Positions 8,890 through 17,324 of a DNA stretch of 64,000 nt are shown piece by piece; position 1 is the first letter of the stretch, and every line of letters begins with the position of its first letter. Origin of the DNA: Leptotrichia sp. oral taxon 847 (lineage in GTDB: Bacteria > Fusobacteriota > Fusobacteriia > Fusobacteriales > Leptotrichiaceae). A program made the translations under genes and the position numbers. The stretch spans positions 992,001 through 1,056,000 of the forward strand of contig NZ_CP014231.1 of assembly GCF_001553645.1 (NCBI RefSeq), read 5' to 3'. The notes under the pieces are model-generated. The model ran no database searches. It was given only the letters and a program-made list of their open reading frames with translations, and was not told the origin of the DNA.

Positions 8890-10602
8890 TTATTTTTCCA
8901 AAAACTCTTCAATAAATTTTAAAACTTCCTCGCTCTTAATTTCCATACTCTTACCAGTTGCTCTCTCTTTAATCTCTACAATTCCACTGGCTGCGCCTTT
9001 TCCAATCACTACTTTTAACGGAAAACCAATCAAGTCGGCATCTTTAAATTTAAAACCAGCTCTTTCGTTTCTATCGTCCAGTACAACTTCCACATTATTT
9101 TCTTTTAATTCATTGTAAATTTTTTCAGCAAATTTTACTTGCGTTTCATCTTTCATATTAGTAATAATCACATCTACAATATACGGTGCAATTGATTTTG
9201 GCCAGATAATTCCATATTCGTCATTTTTTTGCTCAATTACCGCTGACATCAGTCTCGAAACTCCGATTCCATAACATCCCATTAAAATAACTTGCTGCTT
9301 TCCATTTTCATCCAAAACTTTCGCATTTAATGCTTTTGAATACTTATCTCCCAATTTAAAAATGTGTCCAACTTCCATTCCACGAGCAATTTTTAGCACA
9401 CCTTTTCCATCTGGCGAAATATCTCCCGCTCTAGCCGTCCTAATATCAGCAACCACATCATAATGCAAGTCTTCCAAATTAACATTAATAAAGTGATAAT
9501 CCTTTTTATTTGCTCCTAACGCAAAATTTATCACATATTTTACTGTTTCATCAATAACAACTGTAAGTCCTTCTTTTCTCTCATAAGAGCCTGCAAATCC
9601 AGGGACCAATCCAAATTTTTCACATTCTTCTTCTGTCATCATTTCCAATTCCATCGAAGCATTCACTGCATTTTTCAATTTAATTTCATTTACATCCAAA
9701 TCTCCACGAATAAGTGCCAACACATAATTTACCTTATGTTCCAACACTTCCTTCAACATAACCGCTTTAACAGTTTTTTCTTCTGGAATATTCAAAAATT
9801 CTGACAATTCCTTAATTGTCTTGGTATTAGGCGTTTCCACCAATTCTTTCGGTAATTTTTCTTCTGTACTTTCTTTCAATTCAATAATACTTGTAGCTTT
9901 TTCAACATTTGCAGCATAATCTGATGAATCACTATACAAAATATCATCTTCTCCATTTTCAGCAAGTACCATAAATTCATTTGAAGCATTCCCACCAATC
10001 GAACCAGAATCTGCATCAACCGCTCTAAATTTTAGTTCCATTCTTTCCAAAACTCTTGAATAAGCATTTTTCATATTCAAAAATTCCTCATCCAACGATT
10101 CTTTTGTTAAGTGGAAACTATAAGCATCTTTCATTAAAAATTCTCTACCTCTCATTAATCCAAATCGTGGACGCATTTCATCTCTAAATTTTGTTTGAAT
10201 TTGATACAAATTTACAGGCAATTCCTTATACGAACCAATCATATTTCTCACAATATCAGTTACCACTTCCTCATGTGTAGGCCCCAACGCAAATTCTCTT
10301 TCATTTCTATCCTTCATTCTCATAAGTTCAGGACCATAAGCGAACCATCTTCCTGATTCTTCCCAAAGTGAAGCCGGTTGCAAAACTGGCATAAGTATTT
10401 CCTGCGCACCAGCTCTATCCATCTCTTCTCTAACAATTTTTTCAATTTTCTTCAAAACCTTATATCCCAATGGCAAATAACTGTAAACCCCTCTCGTCAG
10501 CTGTCTAATCATTGACGCTCTCAACATTAACTGATGACTCACTACTTCCGCTTCTTTTGGCGCTTCCTTATATGTTTTTAAAAATGCCTTTGATAATCTC
10601 AT
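8890..10602 (-). CDS. proS: Proline--tRNA ligase
   Basis: Prolyl-tRNA synthetase charges tRNA-Pro with proline in the cytosol. The 570-residue length is that of the bacterial (ProS type 1) enzyme with an editing domain inserted between class II motifs 2 and 3. Visible parts are the N-terminal MRLSKAF, motif 1 around EILMPVLQPASLWEESGRW, motif 2 around TKFRDEMRPRFGLMRGREFLMKD, the YbaK-like editing insert at about residues 230-390, and motif 3 CYGIGVSRLM. The C-terminal anticodon-binding domain includes VVLDDRNERAGFKF. An upstream ATG five codons earlier is open, but AAAGGA precedes the ATG at 10602, which gives the usual MRLSK start. It is transcribed alone, behind a terminator and a TATAAT at about 10647-10652. 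Confidence 0.95.
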   Translation of the reverse strand: MRLSKAFLKTYKEAPKEAEVVSHQLMLRASMIRQLTRGVYSYLPLGYKVLKKIEKIVREEMDRAGAQEILMPVLQPASLWEESGRWFAYGPELMRMKDRNEREFALGPTHEEVVTDIVRNMIGSYKELPVNLYQIQTKFRDEMRPRFGLMRGREFLMKDAYSFHLTKESLDEEFLNMKNAYSRVLERMELKFRAVDADSGSIGGNASNEFMVLAENGEDDILYSDSSDYAANVEKATSIIELKESTEEKLPKELVETPNTKTIKELSEFLNIPEEKTVKAVMLKEVLEHKVNYVLALIRGDLDVNEIKLKNAVNASMELEMMTEEECEKFGLVPGFAGSYERKEGLTVVIDETVKYVINFALGANKKDYHFINVNLEDLHYDVVADIRTARAGDISPDGKGVLKIARGMEVGHIFKLGDKYSKALNAKVLDENGKQQVILMGCYGIGVSRLMSAVIEQKNDEYGIIWPKSIAPYIVDVIITNMKDETQVKFAEKIYNELKENNVEVVLDDRNERAGFKFKDADLIGFPLKVVIGKGAASGIVEIKERATGKSMEIKSEEVLKFIEEFLEK

Positions 10603-10655
10603 ATTTTTTCCTTTCATTAATTTTTTAATATTTTTATTTATATACCTATTATACT

Positions 10656-10686
10656 AAAAAAGACTGCATATAGTCCAGTCTTTTTT
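10656..10686 (-). terminator. Terminator of the LprI-type lipoprotein gene
   Basis: Arms AAAAAAGACTG (10656-10666) and CAGTCTTTTTT (10676-10686) form a perfect 11-bp stem with U-runs on both strands, eight bases after the stop at 10695. It also separates this gene from the proS promoter. Confidence 0.85.
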
Positions 10687-10694
10687 GAATTTTA

Positions 10695-11285
10695 CTATTT
10701 TAAATCATCGTACATCTTAGCCAGTTCAATTGTTCTATTTTTTATCAAATCTGCTATTGTGCCTGAATACAGTACGTTCGCTAAAGTTCCTCCTTCAGCT
10801 TCTTTCGCTGCTTCATTAGCTTTTACTTCTTTATTTTTTACCCAAGCTCTTTGAGTATTTTTCAATTTTTCTTTTTCACCATTAGGCAATCTTTCCATAA
10901 GTAGTTTATACACTTTATTTAACTCAACATCCCACGCTTTATAAAGTTCATCATTTGCATTTACCATCTCTGAAGTTACTCCTGAATCAAGTTTACTTTG
11001 TAATCTTTCTTCCACTTTTTTCATTTTTGCTTTTAGTTCTTTGGTATAATTTCCATTTGATGCCACATTAAAGCTGTTACTTTGATTCTTAGTTTCATTT
11101 CTACCTTTACTATAAGAACTTTCCTGACTTTGAGTTTCTTTTTCTTTTTCATTTTTAGATGCCTGAACTTCTGTAAAATTTCCCGAATCCACCTTTGAAA
11201 TTCTTTCTGTCTTATTTTCTTTACTTCCCTTAGAGCAACTAAGAGCAAAAATTAATACAACTAGAGAAATTACTAGTTTTTTCAT
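10695..11285 (-). CDS. LprI-type (DUF1311) lipoprotein
   Basis: A 196-residue lipoprotein: MKKLVISLVVLIFALSC gives a lipobox cysteine at about residue 17. A Ser/Asn/Lys-rich linker follows, then a C-terminal helical domain with NDELYKAWDVELNKVYKLL, EKLKNTQRAWVKNKE and GTIADLIKNRTIELA. That pattern (D/N-x-x-L-N, then Q-R-x-W) is the LprI domain first linked to lysozyme inhibition; many members have no tested role. The one usual cysteine pair of LprI is absent from the domain. The start at 11285 is chosen because AAGGAG lies nine bases before that ATG and only it gives a proper signal peptide. It is monocistronic, with a terminator at 10656-10686. Confidence 0.8.
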   Translation of the reverse strand: MKKLVISLVVLIFALSCSKGSKENKTERISKVDSGNFTEVQASKNEKEKETQSQESSYSKGRNETKNQSNSFNVASNGNYTKELKAKMKKVEERLQSKLDSGVTSEMVNANDELYKAWDVELNKVYKLLMERLPNGEKEKLKNTQRAWVKNKEVKANEAAKEAEGGTLANVLYSGTIADLIKNRTIELAKMYDDLK

Positions 11286-11380
11286 TTTAACCAACTCCTT
11301 TTTTTGTCTTAATATAGTATATCTTATTTTTTTCAAAAAATCAATTGTTTAAAAAAAAATTAAAATTAAAAATTTTTTAG

Positions 11381-11409
11381 TTGAGAAAACTAGTTTTTCG
11401 TGCTATACT
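11381..11409 (+). promoter_or_regulatory. Promoter of the DUF441 gene
   Basis: TTGAGA (11381-11386), 17-base spacer, TATACT (11404-11409), followed about 20 bases later by GAGGAG and the TTG start at 11445. Confidence 0.7.
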
Positions 11410-11444
11410 TTAAAGAAAAGAATTTTTGGAGAGGAGAATTTATT

Positions 11445-11936
11445 TTGGAAAGTTATATATTTTTAATCTTAATTTTATTAGTTGGAACTGTAAAATTTAA
11501 TAAATCTATCGTTTATGCAACCATTTTTGTTATTCTTTTAAAAATTTTATTCGATATTTCAAAATTTTATAATTTCAAATTTTTAGACATTGAAAAATTT
11601 ATTACACAATTTAGGAAAAATGGTATTAACTGGGGAGTTTTAGTCATTACAGTTGCAATTTTAATTCCGATTGCCACTGGAGAAATTAGATTTTATCACT
11701 TATTTAACGCTTTCAAATCTCCAATTGGATGGATTACCATTTTTAGTGGAATTTTGGTATCGATTTTATCTGCAAAAGGGGTGTCATTACTCTCAAATCA
11801 GCCAGAAATTACAGTAACTTTGATTGCTGGAACTGTAATTGGAGTTGTCTTTTTGCGCGGAATTGCAGCTGGACCTGTCATTGCAAGCGGAATCACATTT
11901 TGTATATTAAAAATTGTATCATTATTTTTTAAATAA
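11445..11936 (+). CDS. DUF441 family integral membrane protein
   Basis: A 163-residue hydrophobic protein with four to five membrane segments. It resembles the DUF441 (YeaL-like) family: an N-terminal helix SYIFLILILLVGTVKF, a middle IPIATGEIRF segment, then GWITIFSGILVSILSAKGVSLL and a C-terminal VTLIAGTVIGVVFLRGIAAGPVIASGI segment. The family has no established biochemical function. A GTG at 11400 is also in frame, but it overlaps the promoter. GAGGAG at 11431-11436 sits eight bases before the TTG at 11445, which gives the usual N-terminus. It stands alone between a divergent lipoprotein gene and a convergent one. Confidence 0.8.
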   Translation: MESYIFLILILLVGTVKFNKSIVYATIFVILLKILFDISKFYNFKFLDIEKFITQFRKNGINWGVLVITVAILIPIATGEIRFYHLFNAFKSPIGWITIFSGILVSILSAKGVSLLSNQPEITVTLIAGTVIGVVFLRGIAAGPVIASGITFCILKIVSLFFK

Positions 11937-12003
11937 AAAAATAGAAAAAAGGAACTGCTCCTAATATAAAATTAGAAGTAATTCCTAAAAATTCTATTTT
12001 TTT
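11937..12003. terminator. Bidirectional terminator between convergent genes
   Basis: Outer arms AAAAAATAGAA and TTCTATTTTTTT, with an inner imperfect stem AGGAA/TTCCT, fill the whole gap between the stops of the DUF441 gene and the lipoprotein gene at 12002. U-runs occur on both strands. Confidence 0.7.
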
Positions 12004-12310
12004 AATTTTTATATTTCAAAACTTTACTTGAAACAATTTTCCCATCTTCGGTTACCTTTACTTGATAATATGCGTTTTCTCCATATAAAATCACTTTCCA
12101 GTCGCTAAAACCTTTTTTATAAATTCCTACATCTTGTGGTTTTATTTCTTCTCCAAATTTATTTTTTATTTCTAAAATACTATTTTCTACTACTGTATCT
12201 CTTGATACAACCGCTGAATCAGGAACCGTTCTCACTCCAACATAAGAACAGCTCACTATTAACCCAAAACACGCTATTATTATCTGTTTTTTCAAATTAT
12301 TTTTTCTCAT
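12002..12310 (-). CDS. Small lipoprotein of unknown function
   Basis: A 102-residue protein with a lysine-rich start (MRKNNLKK), a hydrophobic helix and lipobox LIVSC at about residue 21. The mature part is about 80 residues and ends in a beta-rich segment (WKVILYGENAYYQVKVTEDGKIVSSKVL), reminiscent of small single-domain periplasmic lipoproteins. No family is recognised. It is the last gene of a minus-strand set, 15 bases after the 70-codon gene at 12326-12538, and ends on the shared terminator. Confidence 0.65.
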   Translation of the reverse strand: MRKNNLKKQIIIACFGLIVSCSYVGVRTVPDSAVVSRDTVVENSILEIKNKFGEEIKPQDVGIYKKGFSDWKVILYGENAYYQVKVTEDGKIVSSKVLKYKN

Positions 12311-12325
12311 ATCACTTTTCCTATT

Positions 12326-12538
12326 TTATCTGTTTATTACTTCAATATTTATTTCAAAATTTAATTTTGTCTTTTCTTCGTCCAAATACTTAAACTCAAT
12401 TTTTTTTAGTACTGCATTCGGATTCTTATTTAAAATATCGTTAATATTTTGATTCATTTCTTCTATTTTCTCAAAATGATTTACTAATTCCTCATTTGTA
12501 AAACCTTTCATTTTCAAATAGTTGAACATATCAAACAT
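12326..12538 (-). CDS. Small hypothetical protein
   Basis: A 70-residue, mostly helical protein (MFDMFNYLKMKGFTNEELVN, then a C-terminal LNFEINIEVINR strand). It has no signal peptide or membrane segment. It lies 24 bases after the DHH phosphoesterase gene and 15 bases before a lipoprotein gene, with a plausible GAGGTAAAAAC ribosome site, so it is probably co-transcribed. I do not recognise the family. Confidence 0.55.
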   Translation of the reverse strand: MFDMFNYLKMKGFTNEELVNHFEKIEEMNQNINDILNKNPNAVLKKIEFKYLDEEKTKLNFEINIEVINR

Positions 12539-12562
12539 AAGTTTTTACCTCTTTTTTATTTT

Positions 12563-13561
12563 TTACAAAACTTCAAATTTTTCATACACTTTTTTTAAAA
12601 TTTCGTCAAAAGTCAATTTAGTTTTAAATCCTGCCGCTTTTATATGACCACCGCCGCCAAAATTTTGCGCCAATTCATTTACATTGTATTTTTCATTTGC
12701 ACGAAAACTTCCTTTTATCGTACCATCTGATTCTTCTCTTGCAAAAAGTGAAATTTCCATACCTTCTATTTTTAAAAGCATTTCTGCTATTCCATCAGTG
12801 TCATCCTTCTCAATTCCCAACTCTTTCATTTTTTTGTGTGTCAAATAATAATACGCAAAATCGTAGTTATGATCAATTTTTTTGTTTTTATAAACTTCAC
12901 CGAAAAAATCTATTTTTTTCTCGCTGACAGCAAAAATTATATTAGCAATTTTATGATTATCTGCTCCCGCTCTAATTAATTTGGAACAGACAAAAAATGT
13001 GTGTTCAGTAACATTATCGTGCCTGAAATTTCCCGTGTCATTAATTATCCCAAGATACAAATACGTCGAAATTCTTTCATCTAATTCAATATCAAATATT
13101 TCTAAAAACTGATACAGAAGCTCAGCTGTACTGCAAATATCTTCGATATAATTAAAATCTGCGTGTTCTGTATTACTTATGTGATGATCAATATTTATTG
13201 AAATTTTGCTTTGTTTTTTTATTTCCAAAGATTTTTGATAACGCTCTTCATTTGCGCAATCAAGACTTATAAATAAATCATTTTTTTTATTTTTCAAGTC
13301 ATTTTTTTGAAAGAATTTTTCATAACTTAAAATAAGTTTTGTATCCTCAAAATGACGCATATATTTTGGTAATTCATCATCTACTACAATTTGAATATTT
13401 TTTTTTTCGTCAAATTTTTTTATTATAAAATAAAATGCTAAAAGTGAGCCTAATGCATCTCCATCTGGATTTATGTGAGCTGTCAACACAATATTTTTTG
13501 AATTTTTTATTTTTTTTATAATTTCTTTTGGCGTAATATTCCCTCTAAAAATTTTTTTCAT
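12563..13561 (-). CDS. DHH/DHHA1 phosphoesterase (NrnA-type nanoRNase / pAp phosphatase)
   Basis: This 332-residue protein has the DHH domain first: HINPDGDALGS at about residues 30-40, a metal-binding FISLDCANEER, and the name-giving DHH motif in NIDHHISNTEHADFNYIE. The C-terminal DHHA1 domain carries the substrate-binding GGGGHIKAAGF. NrnA-type enzymes degrade very short RNA oligomers from the 5' end and dephosphorylate 3'-phosphoadenosine 5'-phosphate. Cytosolic. The gene follows the SPOR-domain gene after 12 bases and sits in the same operon. Two ATGs occur in a row; the second (13561) is better spaced from AGAAGGTG. c-di-nucleotide phosphodiesterase activity is possible for this family too. 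Confidence 0.85.
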   Translation of the reverse strand: MKKIFRGNITPKEIIKKIKNSKNIVLTAHINPDGDALGSLLAFYFIIKKFDEKKNIQIVVDDELPKYMRHFEDTKLILSYEKFFQKNDLKNKKNDLFISLDCANEERYQKSLEIKKQSKISINIDHHISNTEHADFNYIEDICSTAELLYQFLEIFDIELDERISTYLYLGIINDTGNFRHDNVTEHTFFVCSKLIRAGADNHKIANIIFAVSEKKIDFFGEVYKNKKIDHNYDFAYYYLTHKKMKELGIEKDDTDGIAEMLLKIEGMEISLFAREESDGTIKGSFRANEKYNVNELAQNFGGGGHIKAAGFKTKLTFDEILKKVYEKFEVL

Positions 13562-13576
13562 CATTCACCTTCTTTT

Positions 13577-14320
13577 TTATTTTCCACCTCTTATCATATA
13601 ACCACCACCATATCTGGATTTAACAGTATTTTGCATAGAATTTAATTTTGCTGGGTCATTTGTCATATTTGACATTACAACATATGCTTTTCTCCCGTTT
13701 ACAACTGTCTTTTTATAATAAAAATTTCCTCCTAATTTTTTTACTATACTTTTGGCGGTTGCTTCTGTTTTTACAGATGCCACTTGAATGTATTTTTTAG
13801 GACCTTTTTCAGCTTCTTTCTTAGCTTTTTGCTGTGCTGCTAGAGCTTTTGCCTTTTGCGCTTTTTCTCTTTCAATCTTTGCGGCTTCTTCTTTTTCTTT
13901 TTGTTTTCGTTTTTCTAATTCTTGTTGTGCTTTTTTTTGCTGCTCCTTGATTTCCTGCTGCGCTTTTTTGATATCTTCATTTTTTTTCTCAGTTTGATTC
14001 TTCTCAGCTTGATTTTTCTCATTCTGATCTTTCTGAATATCTTTTAAATTTATATTTTTTGTTTTATTTTCATCTGTCTTTAATTCATTTATAACATTTT
14101 GATTGTTGTCTTCAATGTTTTTTTCTGGCAATGTTAAATTATTTTTGTAGTCTTTTGATTTGTAAAAATCTTTTGTTCTAAGTTTTACATCTTTCTTTAT
14201 TTCATTAGTTGTAGCTTCTTTAGTTTTTTTAAAGTTGATAGTAACCACTACTAGACAAATAATAATTATTAAAATTACCACACTTCTCAAAATTTTATAC
14301 GGATTTAATCGATAACTCAT
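13577..14320 (-). CDS. SPOR-domain membrane protein
   Basis: A 247-residue protein with one N-terminal membrane helix (residues about 12-30, VVILIIIICLVVVTINF), then a long Lys/Glu/Gln-rich linker. The linker includes a predicted coiled coil at about residues 105-170 with heavy AAQQKAKKEAEK content. A C-terminal SPOR domain (about 175-247) begins KKYIQVASVKTEATAKSIVKK and contains NGRKAYVVMSNM. SPOR domains bind denuded septal peptidoglycan, so the protein probably acts at the division site, as FtsN and DedD do. It heads the set with the DHH gene. The linker makes its length poorly conserved. Confidence 0.8.
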   Translation of the reverse strand: MSYRLNPYKILRSVVILIIIICLVVVTINFKKTKEATTNEIKKDVKLRTKDFYKSKDYKNNLTLPEKNIEDNNQNVINELKTDENKTKNINLKDIQKDQNEKNQAEKNQTEKKNEDIKKAQQEIKEQQKKAQQELEKRKQKEKEEAAKIEREKAQKAKALAAQQKAKKEAEKGPKKYIQVASVKTEATAKSIVKKLGGNFYYKKTVVNGRKAYVVMSNMTNDPAKLNSMQNTVKSRYGGGYMIRGGK

Positions 14321-14444
14321 ATTTTTCCCCTTTCCTTAAAATAGTAAAAAATATTTTAATATAATCCCATAATTAATAATTAATTGTGTAAATAAAATCT
14401 TCTTAAAATCAATAATTTTTTATAAAAATTTCATGTAATATTTT

Positions 14445-15110
14445 TTATATTATTTCTTTTAAAATCTCTTTTGAATTTTTTGCCGCCAATTTTACAAAAC
14501 TGTTATATTCCATATCCGATTCATCAGTAAGGCTGTCCGAAATAGAGCGAATTATTAAAAATTTAACATTTAGACGGCTACAAACCTGTGCGACAGCGCC
14601 ACTTTCCATATCTACACAAAGCGCCGAAAAATCCTTACCCAGTTTTATTTTCACGTCTTTCTTACTAATAAACTGATCTCCAGTCAAAATTCTTCCCAAA
14701 ATAACTTTATGACTTATATTTTGAACTTTTTCCAAAAGATTTTTATCCGATTCAAAAGCCCACTGTTTCATCTGTGGAATCTGCCCTATTTTATAGCCAA
14801 ACGCTGTAGCATCGACATCGTGATAAACAACATCAACTCCCGCAACAACATCTCCCACTTTTAAACTTTCATTTAATGAACCAGCAACACCAGAAAAAAT
14901 AACAGTTTTAACATCAAAGTTTTCTATTAATAGCGTCGTCGTAATCGCAGCATTCACTTTTCCAATTCCTGACTGAACAAAAACGACTTCTTTCTCATTA
15001 AATTTTCCACGAAAGAAAGAAATTCCCTTTATCAGTTCCTCCTTTACATCTTTAATTTCTTTTTTTATTTCTGTTGCTTCTTCATCGACAGCTCCTATAA
15101 TCCCAATCAT
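14445..15110 (-). CDS. mtnN: 5'-methylthioadenosine/S-adenosylhomocysteine nucleosidase
   Basis: MtnN (Pfs) cleaves adenine from methylthioadenosine and S-adenosylhomocysteine, feeding methyl-cycle recycling and AI-2 formation. The 221-residue length is standard. MIGIIGAVDEEATEI at the N-terminus carries the conserved early Glu, ATAFGY is in the substrate loop, and CVDMESGAVAQVC holds the Met-Glu pair that binds ribose. RSISDSLTDES provides the catalytic Asp. A TTG two codons upstream is open, but AGGAG abuts it; the ATG at 15110 has seven-base spacing. The gene is 20 bases downstream of ddl and probably shares its transcript. Confidence 0.93.
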   Translation of the reverse strand: MIGIIGAVDEEATEIKKEIKDVKEELIKGISFFRGKFNEKEVVFVQSGIGKVNAAITTTLLIENFDVKTVIFSGVAGSLNESLKVGDVVAGVDVVYHDVDATAFGYKIGQIPQMKQWAFESDKNLLEKVQNISHKVILGRILTGDQFISKKDVKIKLGKDFSALCVDMESGAVAQVCSRLNVKFLIIRSISDSLTDESDMEYNSFVKLAAKNSKEILKEII

Positions 15111-15130
15111 TTTCAACTCCTTTTTTTATT

Positions 15131-16057
15131 TTATCTCTCCACATTAATTGAAGAATTTATAAGTAAATCTAGTGTCTGTTCATAGTTATAACCCAGAGAT
15201 GCTGTACTCTTAGGTAGTAAACTTGCAGCTGTCATTCCAGGTAATGTATTTACTTCCATAAAATATGGCGTGTCTTCATTTACCACCATAAAGTCTATTC
15301 TTGAAAACCCTTCGCATTTTAGTCCATAATAGCTATCTTTTGCAAATCTATTTATTTCACTTTGAACTTTTTCGCTAAATTCATAGACGTATTCTTTTGC
15401 TCCACCTTTTGCATATTTAGATTCAAAGTCAAAGTAATCTCCTGCAAGCGCTTCTATTCTTATAGTTGGAAAAACTTTCCCATCAATTACCGGCACACTT
15501 ATTTCAACTCCCGTCAAAACTTCTTCAATTAAAGCTTCCTTATCCATACTAAATACTAAATCAAGACCTTTGTCAAGTTCTTTTTGATTAGAAACAAAAC
15601 TTACTCCAATACTTGAACCTCCGCTATTTGGTTTTACGACAACTTCATCTCCTAATTTTTCTTTTATTTCATCGAAATTCGCAGTTTCTCCACGACGCAC
15701 GCTTATCCATTTTGCAATTCTAACTCCGTATCCTGCGACAATTCTTTTAGAAAATTCCTTGTCCATACAAACTGCACTTGACATCACGCCAGGTCCACTG
15801 TATGCCACTCCAAGACTTTGTAAAATAGCCTGTATCCTTCCATCTTCCCCGAAAACTCCATGAAGTGCAATATAAGCAAAATCAAGATTCAAATCTTTTA
15901 CTTTTTCAAAAACTTCATTTTCCTTGTCAATTACAATATCAAACACTTCATATTTGTCCCTATTCAAATTTGCTACAATCTCACTTCCAGTTTTCAACGA
16001 GATTTCTCTTTCTGTTGAAACTCCACCTCTTATTACTCCTACTCTTATTTTACCCAT
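15131..16057 (-). CDS. ddl: D-alanine--D-alanine ligase
   Basis: Ddl joins two D-alanines with ATP to make the terminal dipeptide of the peptidoglycan stem. The 308-residue ATP-grasp protein shows the N-terminal VIRGGVSTEREISL, ALHGVFGEDGRIQAIL, a central VVKPNSGGSSIGVSFV for ATP binding, and the C-terminal FSRIDFMVV and FMEVNTLPGMTAASLLPKSA-like metal and substrate region. The KPNSGGSSIG loop and the C-terminal N-T-L-P-G-M are diagnostic. Upstream is hslO; downstream is mtnN after 20 bases. No VanA-like lactate-ligase signature is evident, but I cannot exclude altered specificity from sequence reading alone. Confidence 0.93.
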   Translation of the reverse strand: MGKIRVGVIRGGVSTEREISLKTGSEIVANLNRDKYEVFDIVIDKENEVFEKVKDLNLDFAYIALHGVFGEDGRIQAILQSLGVAYSGPGVMSSAVCMDKEFSKRIVAGYGVRIAKWISVRRGETANFDEIKEKLGDEVVVKPNSGGSSIGVSFVSNQKELDKGLDLVFSMDKEALIEEVLTGVEISVPVIDGKVFPTIRIEALAGDYFDFESKYAKGGAKEYVYEFSEKVQSEINRFAKDSYYGLKCEGFSRIDFMVVNEDTPYFMEVNTLPGMTAASLLPKSTASLGYNYEQTLDLLINSSINVER

Positions 16058-16192
16058 TTTTACATCCTTTCTTTTTTTATTTGATATTCATATTTGAATT
16101 TTTTCAAACATAAATTTACAATTAATTTTTTTATCTTTGAAAAAAACTCTATTTTCAAATTTAAAAAATCACATTTTTTCAGTTATTTTAAC

Positions 16193-17131
16193 TTAAAACT
16201 CTCCTTCAAAATCTTTTTTTTCAAATTGATGTTTTTCCCCACAAAAATGACATTCCACTTCAATTTTTCCCTGCTCTTTTAAGATTTCATCAATTTGCTC
16301 TTTTCCCAAAGTAATTAAACCCTTAAAAAATGTATCTCTTGAACAGTTACATTTATACTCAATTTCACTTTTTTCCAAAATTTCAAAATTCTCAACATAT
16401 TTCTTTTTATGATTTCCATCAACATCTTCAGTTTCTTCAAACACCGAAATATCTTCATATAAAAGTTCAACTATTCTCTCAAGACTAAATCCTCCGTTTA
16501 ATAACTCTGTGATACTTCTGATTTGCTTCAATTTATCTTCCAGTTTATCTATAAAAGTATCTTCTACACCAGGAAGAAGCTGGATTAAATAACCTCCTGC
16601 ACGATTTACAGTTCCATCTTCGTTAAGTTTTACTCCAAGCGCAACAACGGATTTTATTTGCTCTGAATGTAAAAAATAACTTGCGACAATGTCCGCTATA
16701 TCTTGATTTTTTAGCGCAACCATTCCTGAAAACGGCACTTTTAGTCCAATATCTTTTCTAACTTGCATTATTCCATCGCCAATAAGCTTTATTCTCCCTT
16801 TTTCATCTCTTACAAAATTTCCATCTTTGTCTACAAGTTTAGCATTTGAAGTATTTCCAACATATCCTTTTACATAGCCTTTCATATTCGCAGTTGCAAC
16901 CATTTTTCCATAGGCACCATCGCCACTTATTTCCAACGAAATAAGCCCATCTGCCACTTTCAAATCCTTTCCCATCATAGCTGCGGCAGTAAGGAGTTTT
17001 CCAAAATTAACCGTTGCAATCGCATCCAGTCTGTGTATATTTTGTGCTTCTTTCACAACTTGTGTAGTATCACAGACAAAAAATCTGGCACATTTACTCG
17101 TCCCTCTTATCAATTCTGATTTTTTTACCAT
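16193..17131 (-). CDS. hslO: Hsp33 redox-regulated chaperonin
   Basis: Hsp33 is a cytosolic holdase chaperone activated by oxidation of a zinc-bound cysteine cluster. The 312-residue protein has the usual N-terminal domain (ELIRGTSKCARFFVCDTT, LDAIATVNFGKLLTAAAMMGKDLK) and a C-terminal zinc domain. The four zinc ligands are the CNC pair and the ECHFC pair near the end (CxC and CxxC). The GTG start three codons upstream is possible; I prefer the ATG at 17131, giving MVKKSELIRG. A promoter at 17191-17218 drives it. It is followed by ddl and mtnN in the same direction, though with a 135-base gap before ddl. Confidence 0.92.
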   Translation of the reverse strand: MVKKSELIRGTSKCARFFVCDTTQVVKEAQNIHRLDAIATVNFGKLLTAAAMMGKDLKVADGLISLEISGDGAYGKMVATANMKGYVKGYVGNTSNAKLVDKDGNFVRDEKGRIKLIGDGIMQVRKDIGLKVPFSGMVALKNQDIADIVASYFLHSEQIKSVVALGVKLNEDGTVNRAGGYLIQLLPGVEDTFIDKLEDKLKQIRSITELLNGGFSLERIVELLYEDISVFEETEDVDGNHKKKYVENFEILEKSEIEYKCNCSRDTFFKGLITLGKEQIDEILKEQGKIEVECHFCGEKHQFEKKDFEGEF

Positions 17132-17190
17132 TTTTCCCACTTTCTATCTTTCTATTATTAGCTATATTTAAATTTTCACTTTATGTGTAA

Positions 17191-17218
17191 ATTATACAAT
17201 ATTTTTTTACATTTTCAA
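17191..17218 (-). promoter_or_regulatory. Promoter of hslO
   Basis: TTGAAA (17213-17218), 16-base spacer, TATAAT (17191-17196) on the minus strand, 60 bases before the hslO start. Confidence 0.65.
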
Positions 17219-17256
17219 AACTATTTTTACTAGAAAAATAAAATAAAATAAAAAAA

Positions 17257-17285
17257 TCTCACTATCTAAAATTAGCGTAGTGAGA
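17257..17285 (-). terminator. Terminator of lysS
   Basis: Arms TCTCACTA (17257-17264) and TAGTGAGA (17278-17285) with A-run before and after, 40 bases past the lysS stop at 17325. It separates lysS from the hslO promoter. Confidence 0.75.
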
Positions 17286-17324
17286 AAAAATTTTATTAAA
17301 TAATATTTTTTAAAACTAAATAAT